This document shows, in pieces, positions 1 through 7,739 of a DNA stretch of 28,519 nt. Source of the stretch: Lachnospiraceae bacterium. Its GTDB lineage: Bacteria > Bacillota > Clostridia > Lachnospirales > Lachnospiraceae. The position numbers and the translations under genes were made by a program. The DNA lies in the NCBI GenBank assembly GCA_900770225.1, contig CAAGJU010000197.1:1-28519 (forward strand), in the 5' to 3' direction. Numbering within the stretch: position 1 is the stretch's first letter; the number at the start of each line of letters is the position of its first letter. Below the pieces are notes generated by a model. That model saw nothing but the letters and a program-made list of their open reading frames with translations, did not search any database and was not told where the DNA came from.

Positions 1-133
1 AAGTATTCGCACTTTCGTGCCGCTTACGCGTCACTCCGTGCTCATACTTGTTGCCTTCGAAACCGCATACAGTCTCTTACACACGCTTCGCGTGTGACGA
101 GCCTGTCTGCGATTCGAAGTGCTTATACAAAAT
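1..133 (-). repeat. Partial copy of a dispersed hairpin-rich repeat element (copy A), cut by the window edge
   Basis: Read on the minus strand, this stretch begins TTGTATAAG and carries a 7-bp hairpin with a GAA loop (CACACGC/GCGTGTG around 80-96), then CAACAAGTATGAGCA and GCGAATACTT. The same blocks occur in the same order in the element at 7739-7920 on the plus strand. The copy runs off the left edge, so its far end and second terminal repeat are not visible. It lies just upstream of the trp promoter. No protein gene is supported here. Confidence 0.7.
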
Positions 134-139
134 TGTGGC

Positions 140-168
140 TTGACAGCCGTTTTTATCAGTGCTTTAAT
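140..168 (+). promoter_or_regulatory. Promoter of the trp operon (sigma-A type)
   Basis: A perfect -35 box TTGACA (140-145) is followed by a 17-nt spacer and a -10 box TTTAAT (163-168). It sits 40 nt upstream of the first T-box helix, so a start near 175 would transcribe the whole leader. Confidence 0.8.
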
Positions 169-194
169 GTGGATAACAAAAAACTGAATATAAG

Positions 195-481
195 ACAAAC
201 CGATGAAGTGGAGATAAAGCGGACAGAGCGCTCCCAGAGAGTCCGGGCAGGTGAGAGCCGGGCAGTATGCATATCCGCAAATGGACCACAGAGGGCATGG
301 GGAACGAACCGGTAAATATCTGGTTCAAGTATACGTGACGGAAGGCAGCCGTTATCCTGCCGGAGATATGATGGTATCTCGTAAGTGCGTGCATCTGCAT
401 GAATCAAGGTGGCACCACGGGTTTTATTGAAGACTCGCCCTTGACAGAAAATCTGATGGATTTTCTGTCAAGGGCTTTTTT
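195..481 (+). promoter_or_regulatory. T-box riboswitch, tRNA-Trp responsive, upstream of trpE
   Basis: Stem I can be drawn directly. GTGG (208-211) pairs CCAC (286-289) and GCGGA (219-223) pairs TCCGC (274-278). They enclose a specifier loop, AGATAAA (212-218) opposite AAATGGA (279-285), which presents the Trp codon UGG at 282-284. The distal part has the AGAGAG bulge (about 235-240) and the GGTGAGAGCC loop (about 250-259). The antiterminator is CAAGG (405-409) pairing CCTTG (439-443) and CGGGT (418-422) pairing ACTCG (433-437), with the seven-base bulge TGGCACC (410-416). The variable base of UGGN is C, which would pair with the G discriminator of bacterial tRNA-Trp. Antiterminator and terminator share 437-443, so they exclude each other. 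Uncharged tRNA-Trp should therefore raise trp transcription. Confidence 0.93.
437..481 (+). terminator. T-box attenuator terminator
   Basis: A perfect 17-bp stem (437-453 with 459-475) around a TGATG loop is followed by six T residues. The 5' arm shares bases with the T-box antiterminator. Confidence 0.93.
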
Positions 482-757
482 GCGTGAACAGCGAGTCACA
501 CCCTCCACATGCGCGAAGCGCGTGTGGAGTGCACTGGACGCGAAGCGCACGGTGTGACGAGCGGCCGGCTTGTAAACTCGCGAAGCTCGTTAACTGCGCC
601 GGCAGGCGTCGCACTAAGCTTCGAGCTTCCCGCTGGTCGCTTTCAGCAAGTGCTCATCGCACTCGCGACAGTCCGGCGAAGCCGGACCTGCGTGAACAAT
701 CATCGCACCGCGACAGTCCGGCGCAGCCGGACCTGCGGAAGAATGAATAGAAAGGAG
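482..757. repeat. Hairpin-rich non-coding insert between attenuator and trpE
   Basis: No credible gene lies here; the two short overlapping reading frames only translate repeats. The region is a string of hairpins. An 11-bp stem with a GAA loop spans 504-528, enclosed by an outer pair GTCACACC (495-502)/GGTGTGAC (551-558). Stems of 7 bp lie at 671-687 (GAA loop) and 716-732 (GCA loop). The heptamer GCGAAGC recurs at 513, 540, 580 and 676. The stretch would be transcribed as part of the trp leader, downstream of the terminator and upstream of the trpE ribosome binding site (about 750-756). Confidence 0.7.
664..737 (+). repeat. Two direct copies of a 29-bp hairpin unit
   Basis: A unit starting CGCGACAGTCCGGCG and ending CCGGACCTGCG occurs at 664-692 and again at 709-737. 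The copies differ at one base in the loop (GAA versus GCA). Each folds into a 7-bp GC-rich hairpin. They lie 26 to 71 nt upstream of trpE. Confidence 0.85.
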
Positions 758-762
758 AGCAA

Positions 763-2238
763 ATGAAGAACACAACCCTGGAAGAAGTACAGAAAATTGC
801 CGCGACAGGCGATTACAGACGCATCCCTGTCACCCGCGAAATCTTTGCCGACATCAGGACTCCTGTGGAAACACTCCGGGCGCTGCAGAATGTGAGCAGC
901 CACTGTTTCCTGCTTGAATCCGTTGAGGACAGCCGGCAGTGGGGACGCTACACATTCCTCGGCTATGATCCGTCCCTCGAGATCTCCTGCAAAAATCATG
1001 AACTCACCGTCGTTACCGGCGGCAGCAGGATCACGCAGCATACTGATCACCCCGGCATCTATATCCGTCAGGTTGTGAATGAAAACAGGTCGCCGCGCAT
1101 CGAAGGCATGCCGACACTGACCTCCGGACTGGTCGGCTATTTTTCCTACGATTACATCCAGTACGGGGAGCCGACATTAAAACTCGATGCACCGGATGAG
1201 GAAAAATTCGACGATGTCAACCTGATGCTCTTCGATAAGCTGATCGCCTACGATAATTTCCATCAGAAGATCATCCTGATCGCGAACATCCATACCGACG
1301 ATCTCGAGACAGAGTACAACAAAGCGATACTGACGCTGAACGAGATGGAAAATCTGGTGCGCTTCGGAAAACCGAAGAAGGTACAGAAGGGTCGTCTGCT
1401 CGGGGAACTGAAGCCGGCATTTTCGAAGGAAGAATATTGCAGGAGAGTGGAAAAGATCAAACACTATATCCGGGAGGGCGATATTTTTCAGCTGGTGTTC
1501 TCCAATCCGATGATCGCTCCGTACGAGGGGAGCCTGCTCGATACTTACCGCGTGCTCAGGACCACGAATCCGTCGCCGTACATGTTCTACTTCTCGGGCG
1601 ATGATGTGGAGATCGCAGGTGCTTCGCCGGAGACACTGGTAAAGGTTCAGGACCGCGAGATCCGCACATTTCCGCTGGCGGGCACGAGGCCGAGAGGCAA
1701 TACGCCGGAGGAGGACCAGGCACTCAGCGACGGGTTGCTGAAGGATAAAAAAGAATGCGCCGAGCACAACATGCTGGTTGACCTGGGACGAAATGATCTC
1801 GGCAGGCTGTGTAAGTTCGGGTCCGTTGAAGTAGAGAGATATATGGATATCCTCCGCTATTCGCACGTCATGCACATCGGCTCCGAGGTCAAAGGCATTC
1901 TCAGGGACGATAAAGACGCTGTGGATGCCGTGGACTCCGTGCTGCCGGCAGGAACGCTATCGGGCGCACCCAAGTTCCGGGCCTGTGAGCTGATCAACGA
2001 GATGGAAAATGATCACCGCGGGATCTACGGAGGCGCTATCGGTTACATTGATTTCACCGGCAACCTCGATGTGTGCATCGCCATCCGACTGGCATACAAG
2101 CGGAACGGCAAAGTGTTCGTCCGGTCGGGCGCGGGCATTGTCGCAGACAGCGTACCGGAACGCGAGTATCAGGAATGCATCAACAAGGCAAAGGCCGTCG
2201 TTGAGGCACTGCATCAGGCAGAGGAGGCAGACGAATGA
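763..2238 (+). CDS. trpE: Anthranilate synthase component I
   Basis: This 491-residue protein makes anthranilate from chorismate, using ammonia from TrpG; it is the first committed step to tryptophan. The N-terminal part carries the feedback-site motif LLESVED..WGRYTFLG. The C-terminal chorismate-binding domain shows FPLAGTRPRG, the LVDLGRNDLGR block, YSHVMHIGSEV, TLSGAPK and RSGAGIVADS. Length is normal for the family. The ATG at 763 follows AAGGAGA at a good distance. The stop overlaps the trpG start (ATGA at 2235-2238), which implies translational coupling of the two subunits. It is the first gene after the T-box leader. The LLES motif suggests allosteric inhibition by tryptophan in addition to the T-box control. 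Confidence 0.97.
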   Translation: MKNTTLEEVQKIAATGDYRRIPVTREIFADIRTPVETLRALQNVSSHCFLLESVEDSRQWGRYTFLGYDPSLEISCKNHELTVVTGGSRITQHTDHPGIYIRQVVNENRSPRIEGMPTLTSGLVGYFSYDYIQYGEPTLKLDAPDEEKFDDVNLMLFDKLIAYDNFHQKIILIANIHTDDLETEYNKAILTLNEMENLVRFGKPKKVQKGRLLGELKPAFSKEEYCRRVEKIKHYIREGDIFQLVFSNPMIAPYEGSLLDTYRVLRTTNPSPYMFYFSGDDVEIAGASPETLVKVQDREIRTFPLAGTRPRGNTPEEDQALSDGLLKDKKECAEHNMLVDLGRNDLGRLCKFGSVEVERYMDILRYSHVMHIGSEVKGILRDDKDAVDAVDSVLPAGTLSGAPKFRACELINEMENDHRGIYGGAIGYIDFTGNLDVCIAIRLAYKRNGKVFVRSGAGIVADSVPEREYQECINKAKAVVEALHQAEEADE

Positions 2239-2819
2239 TTCTTCTGATCGATAATTACGACAGCTTTTCCTTTAACCTGTATCAGCTGATCGGATCCCTG
2301 GATCCGGACATCACGGTCATACGGAATGATGAAAAAACAATCGAGGAGATCCGGGAAATGCACCCGTCCTGCATTATCCTCTCCCCGGGTCCCGGCCGTC
2401 CGGCGGATGCCGGTGTCTGCGAGGACGTGGTGCGGACGTTCGGCGGCGAGATCCCGCTGTTCGGTGTCTGCCTCGGCCATCAGGCCATCTGCGAAGCATC
2501 CGGCGCCACGGTTACCTATGCCGCCCATCTGATGCACGGCATGCAGTCAGAGGTAAAACTGGATACCACAAGTCCTCTTTTCAAAGGAATGAAACCGGAG
2601 ATCAAAGCCGGACGCTATCACTCCCTCGCGGTAAAGAGCAGCACGCTGCCGCCGGATCTGAAGGAAATCGCGGAATCCAATGACGGCGAGGTGATGGCCG
2701 TCGGAAATGATGAGAAGAAAATTTACGGACTTCAGTTCCATCCGGAATCCATCATGACACCGGATGGAAAGCAGATACTGACCAACTTCCTGCACATTGC
2801 GGGACTGCTGGAAGGGTGA
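2235..2819 (+). CDS. trpG: Anthranilate synthase component II (glutamine amidotransferase)
   Basis: A 194-residue class I glutamine amidotransferase that hydrolyses glutamine and passes ammonia to TrpE. The start shows the LLIDNYDSFSFNL motif, then the oxyanion region LSPGPGRP. The nucleophile Cys79 lies in GVCLGHQ, and His169 and Glu171 lie in LQFHPES; the catalytic triad is complete. It is a stand-alone subunit, not fused to trpD as in enterobacteria. The start overlaps the trpE stop by four bases. Because it lies in the trp operon and not beside pabB, TrpG is the preferred call, though such subunits can also serve para-aminobenzoate synthesis. Confidence 0.96.
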   Translation: MILLIDNYDSFSFNLYQLIGSLDPDITVIRNDEKTIEEIREMHPSCIILSPGPGRPADAGVCEDVVRTFGGEIPLFGVCLGHQAICEASGATVTYAAHLMHGMQSEVKLDTTSPLFKGMKPEIKAGRYHSLAVKSSTLPPDLKEIAESNDGEVMAVGNDEKKIYGLQFHPESIMTPDGKQILTNFLHIAGLLEG

Positions 2820-2904
2820 AGAGATTGTCAGAATGGCAGGTCTGGCTGAGGCTGCAGTCAGCAAACGGAAAGAAGCGCTGACCTGTGATATCAGAATTAC
2901 CAGG

Positions 2905-2956
2905 CTGCCTGAAGAGGCAGATCGGATGAACAGACAAATATTCCGGCATATGCCGG
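2905..2956 (+). other. Intercistronic hairpins between trpG and trpD
   Basis: The 153-nt gap holds a perfect 6-bp hairpin CTGCCT-GAAG-AGGCAG (2905-2920) and a perfect 14-base palindrome CCGGCATATGCCGG (2943-2956). The palindrome ends two bases before the trpD ribosome binding site (AAAGGAG, 2959-2965). Neither is followed by a T run, so they are not terminators. They could affect mRNA stability or trpD translation; that role is inferred only. Confidence 0.5.
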
Positions 2957-2972
2957 CGAAAGGAGTTTTGCC

Positions 2973-3995
2973 ATGATTAAAGAAGCAATCGTAAAAATCG
3001 TAAACAAGGGTGACCTGACCTATGATGAGGCATATCAGGTTATGAAAGAGATCATGACAGGGCAGACGACCGCTACGCAGAATGCCGCATTCCTGGCGGC
3101 GCTCTCGACCAAGTCAACAAAAGCCGAGACGATCGATGAGATTTCAGGCTGTGCAAAGGCCATGCGGGAGCAGGCAACACCGGTGAAGCATCCGGGGATG
3201 GAAGTGCTCGAGATCGTGGGAACCGGCGGCGACGGATCGCATTCGTTCAATATCTCCACGACATCTGCCTTCGTCATCGCAGCAGCCGGCGTAAAAGTCG
3301 CCAAGCACGGCAACCGCGCAGCATCCTCCAGTTCCGGAACGGCGGACTGCCAGGAGGCACTCGGCGCCAATATCGTGCAGGATCCCGATAAGGCACTTTC
3401 CATGCTGCAGGATGTCGGCATGTGCTTCCTGTTCGCACAGAAATATCACGCGGCTATGAAATATGTGGGACCGATCCGCAAGGAGCTCGGCTTCCGGACG
3501 GTTTTCAATATCCTCGGACCGCTCACGAACCCGGCAAATCCGAAATATTTCCTGCTCGGTGTCTACGACGAATACCTCGTTGAGCCGATCGCCAAGGTTC
3601 TCGACAAGCTTGGCGTGAAGAGAGCACTGGTTGTCTACGGACAGGACAAAATGGATGAGATCTCAGCCTCGGCACCGACGACCGTCTGCGAGCTCCGCAA
3701 CGGATATTACAGGACGACGGTGATCAGTCCGGAGGATTTCGGCATGACACGCGGTGAGAAGAGCGAGATCGTCGGCGGAACACCGGAGGAGAACGCGGAT
3801 ATCACAAAGGGCATTCTCGACGGCACGATCGGCGGTACGAAGAAAAATATTGTCATGCTGAACGCCGGTGCGGCCCTCTATGTGGCCGGTGCCGTGGAGA
3901 CGATCGCCGACGGCGTGAAAAAAGCCGGAGAGCTGATCGACAGCGGCGCGGCAGCGAAGAAAATGCACGAGTATATTGAGGCATCTAACCGCTGA
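2973..3995 (+). CDS. trpD: Anthranilate phosphoribosyltransferase
   Basis: This 340-residue enzyme joins anthranilate to phosphoribosyl pyrophosphate. The glycosyltransferase family 3 hallmarks are present. These are the PRPP-binding loop GTGGDGSHSFNIST (about residues 79-92), KHGNRAASSSSGTAD (about 107-121), the anthranilate-site segment KYVGPIRKELGFRT with NILGPLTNPA, and YGQDKMDEIS. Length is typical. The ATG at 2973 is preceded by AAAGGAG. It is separated from trpG by 153 nt but is clearly in the same run of trp genes. No defect is seen. Confidence 0.97.
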   Translation: MIKEAIVKIVNKGDLTYDEAYQVMKEIMTGQTTATQNAAFLAALSTKSTKAETIDEISGCAKAMREQATPVKHPGMEVLEIVGTGGDGSHSFNISTTSAFVIAAAGVKVAKHGNRAASSSSGTADCQEALGANIVQDPDKALSMLQDVGMCFLFAQKYHAAMKYVGPIRKELGFRTVFNILGPLTNPANPKYFLLGVYDEYLVEPIAKVLDKLGVKRALVVYGQDKMDEISASAPTTVCELRNGYYRTTVISPEDFGMTRGEKSEIVGGTPEENADITKGILDGTIGGTKKNIVMLNAGAALYVAGAVETIADGVKKAGELIDSGAAAKKMHEYIEASNR

Positions 3996-4075
3996 ACGGC
4001 TTGCAGCTGCCGGATGACAGCTGCCACATGATACAGGAAATTGCATTTCAGTAAAAAGCTCAGGAGACAGCAGAC

Positions 4076-4864
4076 ATGAATATTCTTGACCAGCTAGCAG
4101 ATTACGCGCGGTATCGCGTGAACGAGGCAAAACAGAACATACCGGAAGAGGAGATGCGCGATGCGGCTGAAGCCTTGGGCGGCGGGACGGGATTCCCGTT
4201 TGAAAAAGCCCTGGCGGCGCCCGGCATCAGCTTTATCACGGAGGTCAAGAAGGCATCGCCCTCCAAAGGCCTGATCGCGCCGGACTTTCCGTATCTGCAG
4301 ATCGCGGAGGATTATCAGAAGGCGGGCGCATCCGCTATCTCCTGCCTGACAGAGCCCAAATGGTTTCAGGGATCCGATCAGTATCTGAAGGAAATAGCGG
4401 AACATGTGACGATTCCGGTCCTGCGAAAGGATTTCACGGTGTCACCGTACATGATCTGGCAGGCAAGGACGCTCGGCGCATCGGCTGTGCTCCTGATCTG
4501 TGCAATCCTGGATGAACAGGAACTGACGGAGTACAGAAACATCGCCGAGAGCGTAGGTCTCTCCGCACTGGTGGAAGCACATGATGAAGAAGAAGTGGAG
4601 ATGGCTCTCCACTCCGGGGCTCGGATCATCGGTGTCAACAACCGGAATCTGAAGGATTTCACGGTGGACATCCGGAATTCAGAGCGGCTGCGGAAACTGG
4701 TACCGGATGACATTATTTTTGTCTCCGAGAGCGGTATCCGCACAGCGGACGACGTGGCCAGACTTTACAGGAACGGCACAGATGCCGTGCTGATCGGCGA
4801 GACACTGATGCGGAGCAGCGATAAGAAGGGCATGCTGGATGAGCTCCGCAGCGGGATTAAATAA
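4076..4864 (+). CDS. trpC: Indole-3-glycerol phosphate synthase
   Basis: A 262-residue TIM barrel that closes the ring of CdRP to give indole-3-glycerol phosphate. Visible motifs are FITEVKKASPSKG (catalytic lysines near the N-terminus), AISCLTEPKWFQGS, VLRKDFTV, ALVEAHDEEE, GVNNRNLKDF and VSESGIRT. It is not fused to trpF. The ATG at 4076 follows AGGAGA about nine bases upstream. The 80-nt gap after trpD contains the repeated octamer CAGCTGCC but no terminator. Confidence 0.97.
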   Translation: MNILDQLADYARYRVNEAKQNIPEEEMRDAAEALGGGTGFPFEKALAAPGISFITEVKKASPSKGLIAPDFPYLQIAEDYQKAGASAISCLTEPKWFQGSDQYLKEIAEHVTIPVLRKDFTVSPYMIWQARTLGASAVLLICAILDEQELTEYRNIAESVGLSALVEAHDEEEVEMALHSGARIIGVNNRNLKDFTVDIRNSERLRKLVPDDIIFVSESGIRTADDVARLYRNGTDAVLIGETLMRSSDKKGMLDELRSGIK

Positions 4865-5028
4865 GTGCAGTTTCTTCAGCCACAGACTGCCAGAACTTGA
4901 CAAACTGGAAGATGCTGACGTTATTAACAGACAACGGCATATACGGATGGCGGGAAGTTTATCATATCCGGCTGCTGACGGGAGGCAGGTAACCGGCTGA
5001 CGAAATGCACTTCACGGGAGCTTGAAGT

Positions 5029-5646
5029 ATGGGAACACGGATTAAATTCTGCGGCATGCGCCGCAGAGAAGACATCGAGGCGGTGAATCGGATTCATCCG
5101 GACTATGTCGGATTTATCTGCACCGACAGGTTCTGGCGGTACATCCCGCCGGAAAAGGCAGCGGAGCTGAAAGCAATGCTGGATCCGTCCATCCGTGCGG
5201 TCGGTGTGTTTGTTGATGAGCCGTATGAGAAAATCGCACAGTATCTGAAGGAAGGCATCATTGATATCGTCCAGCTGCATGGGAATGAGAACGAGTATTA
5301 TATTCGGAAACTCCGTGATGTCATGGCGTTCCAGAATACCATTGCACCGGTGATCAAAGCCTTCAGGGTGCGTTCACCAGCAGACATTGTAAGGGCAGAG
5401 CACAGTGTGGCGGATTACATCCTTCTGGATAACGGAGCCGGGACGGGGCAGACTTTTGACTGGAAGCTGATCCGCGATATTGGCAGAGAGTATTTCCTGG
5501 CCGGCGGGCTGACACCGGAAAACGTCGGCGAGGCCGTCGACCGATTTCATCCGTTTGCCGTGGATATGAGCAGCGGACTGGAGACAGACCGGATCAAGGA
5601 TCCGGAAAAAATGAGAAAAGCCGCAGAGGAGGTAAGAAAGAGATGA
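5029..5646 (+). CDS. trpF: Phosphoribosylanthranilate isomerase
   Basis: A 205-residue TIM barrel catalysing the Amadori rearrangement of phosphoribosylanthranilate to CdRP. The general base Cys8 lies in IKFCGM, and the general acid is likely Asp134 in ILLDNGAGTGQTFDW. The phosphate-binding loops FLAGGLTPENV and DMSSGLE are present. Length is normal. It lies 164 nt after trpC, in a gap where I see no gene or strong structure. The stop overlaps the trpB start (ATGA, 5643-5646), indicating coupled translation. Confidence 0.95.
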   Translation: MGTRIKFCGMRRREDIEAVNRIHPDYVGFICTDRFWRYIPPEKAAELKAMLDPSIRAVGVFVDEPYEKIAQYLKEGIIDIVQLHGNENEYYIRKLRDVMAFQNTIAPVIKAFRVRSPADIVRAEHSVADYILLDNGAGTGQTFDWKLIRDIGREYFLAGGLTPENVGEAVDRFHPFAVDMSSGLETDRIKDPEKMRKAAEEVRKR

Positions 5647-6839
5647 CAAACCCTGAGGGAAGATTTGGAGATTTCGGCGGACAGTATGTTCCCGAGACCC
5701 TGATGAATGAGCTGATTCATCTGGAAGAGGCGTACAATCATTACAAAAATGATCCGGCATTTAATAAGGAACTGAATGACCTGCTGAATAATTATGCAGG
5801 ACGTCCTTCCCGCCTGTACTACGCTGAGAAGATGACGAAGGATCTCGGCGGCGCGAAGATCTACCTGAAGCGTGAGGATCTGAATCACACAGGCGCTCAC
5901 AAGATCAATAACTGCCTGGGCCAGGTACTCCTCGCGAAGAAAATGGGAAAGACCCGCGTCATCGCCGAGACCGGCGCCGGACAGCACGGTGTCGCTACGG
6001 CTACGGTCGCTGCTCTGATGGATATGGAGTGCGAGATCTTCATGGGTGAAAAGGACTGCCAGCGGCAGAAACTCAATGTATACCGCATGGAGCTTCTCGG
6101 TGCAAAGGTTCACCATGTGACTTCCGGGTCGCAGGTACTCAAGGATGCCGTCAATGAGGCCATGCGTGAGTGGGCTTCCCGCACGGAGGATACCCATTAT
6201 GTCATCGGTTCGACAATGGGCCCGCATCCGTTCCCGACGATCGTCCGCGATTTCCAGTCCGTCATTTCGAAGGAGGCGCGCGCACAGATCCTGGAAAAAG
6301 AGGGCCGGCTTCCGGATGCTGTCCTCGCCTGTGTGGGCGGCGGCTCCAACGCCATGGGTATGTTCTACAATTTTATCCCCGACAAAAATGTACGTCTGAT
6401 CGGCTGCGAGGCGGCCGGCCGCGGCATTGACAGCGGTGAGACGGCGGCGACGATCTCCACCGGAAAGATGGGTGTCTTCCATGGCATGAAGTCTCTCTTC
6501 TGCCAGAATGACTACGGCCAGATCGACAAGGTGTACTCCATCTCCGCGGGTCTGGATTACCCGGGCATCGGACCGGAGCACGCATACCTCCATTCCATCG
6601 GCCGCGCGGAATACGTGCCGGTGACGGATGATGAGGCCGTCAATGCTTTTGAATATCTGTCAAGGACAGAGGGCATCATTCCGGCACTGGAGAGTTCACA
6701 TGCTGTTGCCTATGCCATGAAGCTCGCACCGCAGATGAGCAGGGATCAGATCATGATTATCTGCCTGTCGGGCCGTGGCGACAAGGACGTGGCATCCGTA
6801 GCCAAATACCGTGGGATCACCGTCGATCTGGAGAGCTGA
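5643..6839 (+). CDS. trpB: Tryptophan synthase beta chain
   Basis: A 398-residue PLP enzyme that condenses indole with serine, in complex with TrpA. The N-terminus shows GRFGDFGGQYVPETL. The PLP lysine is Lys87 in HTGAHKINN, the phosphate-binding loop is CVGGGSNAMG, and the C-terminus has CLSGRGDKDV. It belongs to the TrpB1 type that pairs with TrpA, not the longer TrpB2. The start overlaps the trpF stop, with a GAGGAGG ribosome binding site at about 5626-5632. The next gene starts 13 nt after the stop. Confidence 0.97.
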   Translation: MTNPEGRFGDFGGQYVPETLMNELIHLEEAYNHYKNDPAFNKELNDLLNNYAGRPSRLYYAEKMTKDLGGAKIYLKREDLNHTGAHKINNCLGQVLLAKKMGKTRVIAETGAGQHGVATATVAALMDMECEIFMGEKDCQRQKLNVYRMELLGAKVHHVTSGSQVLKDAVNEAMREWASRTEDTHYVIGSTMGPHPFPTIVRDFQSVISKEARAQILEKEGRLPDAVLACVGGGSNAMGMFYNFIPDKNVRLIGCEAAGRGIDSGETAATISTGKMGVFHGMKSLFCQNDYGQIDKVYSISAGLDYPGIGPEHAYLHSIGRAEYVPVTDDEAVNAFEYLSRTEGIIPALESSHAVAYAMKLAPQMSRDQIMIICLSGRGDKDVASVAKYRGITVDLES

Positions 6840-6852
6840 GGAGGAAAAGAGC

Positions 6853-7638
6853 ATGGAAGCAAAAAGAATTGAGGATGCATTTAAAAACGGCAAGGCTTTT
6901 ATCCCCTTCATCACGGCCGGGGACCAGGGCATCGACAAGACAGAGGAATATATTCTGACCATGCGTGACGCGGGCGCGGATCTGATCGAGATCGGTATTC
7001 CCTTTTCCGATCCGATCGCCGAGGGTATCGTGATCCAGGAGGCGGATCTCCGTTCGCTGGAAGCCGGCACGACAACAGATGACGCCTTTGAGCTGGTGGC
7101 AAGGCTCCGCACGAAGACGGATATGCCGCTGGTATTCATGACTTATCTGAATATCGTTTATTTTTACGGGTATGAAAAGTTTTTCAGCAAATGCGAGGAA
7201 GTCGGCATCAGCGGCATTATCATCCCGGATATGCCCTATGAGGAAAAGGACGAGTGCGCCGGGATCGCGGCGGCGCATCACGTGGATGTCGTGTCCATGA
7301 TCGCGCCGACATCAGAGGAGAGAATCCGGACGATCGCGGCGGATGCAAAGGGCTTCCTGTATGTGGTTTCGTCCATGGGTGTCACGGGCGTGCGCTCGAA
7401 GATCACCACGGACCTCGGTTCCATCATGAAGGCCGTCCGTGCGGCAAACAGCACGATCCCTGCGGCCATCGGCTTCGGTATCAACACACCGGCGCAGGCA
7501 GCGGAGATGGCGAAGATCGCCGACGGCGTGATCGTCGGATCGGCGATCGAGAAGCTCATAGCGCAGTATGGAAAAAATGCGGCACAGCCGATCTATGACT
7601 ACGTGAAGTCCATGAAGGATGCGGTGAGATCCGTCTGA
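6853..7638 (+). CDS. trpA: Tryptophan synthase alpha chain
   Basis: A 261-residue TIM barrel that cleaves indole-3-glycerol phosphate and channels indole to TrpB. I chose the ATG at 6853 because it follows GAGGAGGAAAAG directly. An in-frame start at 6811 lies inside trpB and adds a non-conserved extension. Catalytic Glu46 (Glu49 in E. coli numbering) is in LIEIGIPFSDP. The usual catalytic Asp60 is a glutamate here (Glu57, in PIAEGIVIQ). Other motifs are FIPFITAGD, APTSEERI, VSSMGVTG and the phosphate loop IGFGINT. It is the last gene of the trp operon, followed by a terminator. Confidence 0.96.
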   Translation: MEAKRIEDAFKNGKAFIPFITAGDQGIDKTEEYILTMRDAGADLIEIGIPFSDPIAEGIVIQEADLRSLEAGTTTDDAFELVARLRTKTDMPLVFMTYLNIVYFYGYEKFFSKCEEVGISGIIIPDMPYEEKDECAGIAAAHHVDVVSMIAPTSEERIRTIAADAKGFLYVVSSMGVTGVRSKITTDLGSIMKAVRAANSTIPAAIGFGINTPAQAAEMAKIADGVIVGSAIEKLIAQYGKNAAQPIYDYVKSMKDAVRSV

Positions 7639-7698
7639 TGTGCATGCAGATACTTCATCTGCAAATATAAACGGTTTTCGTCGGAGTATGATATAATG

Positions 7699-7739
7699 AT
7701 CCCGGCTGTCGGAAAACGGCAGCCGGGATATTTATTTTT
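7699..7739 (+). terminator. Terminator of the trp operon
   Basis: A 12-bp stem (7699-7710 with 7718-7729, one G-T pair) around a seven-base loop is followed by TTTATTTTT. It begins 60 nt after the trpA stop. A TATAAT hexamer at 7692-7697 just before it lacks a matching -35 box. Confidence 0.85.

Noticed and set aside
94..315. Short open frame before trpE as a possible leader peptide
   Set aside because: It overlaps the promoter and the T-box stem I, and attenuation here is explained by the T-box. There is no Trp codon run.
484..766. Two overlapping short frames upstream of trpE
   Set aside because: They translate the hairpin repeats, have no ribosome binding site, and one overlaps the trpE start.
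7692..7697. TATAAT promoter downstream of trpA
   Set aside because: No -35 box at 16-18 nt upstream, and a terminator hairpin begins directly after it.
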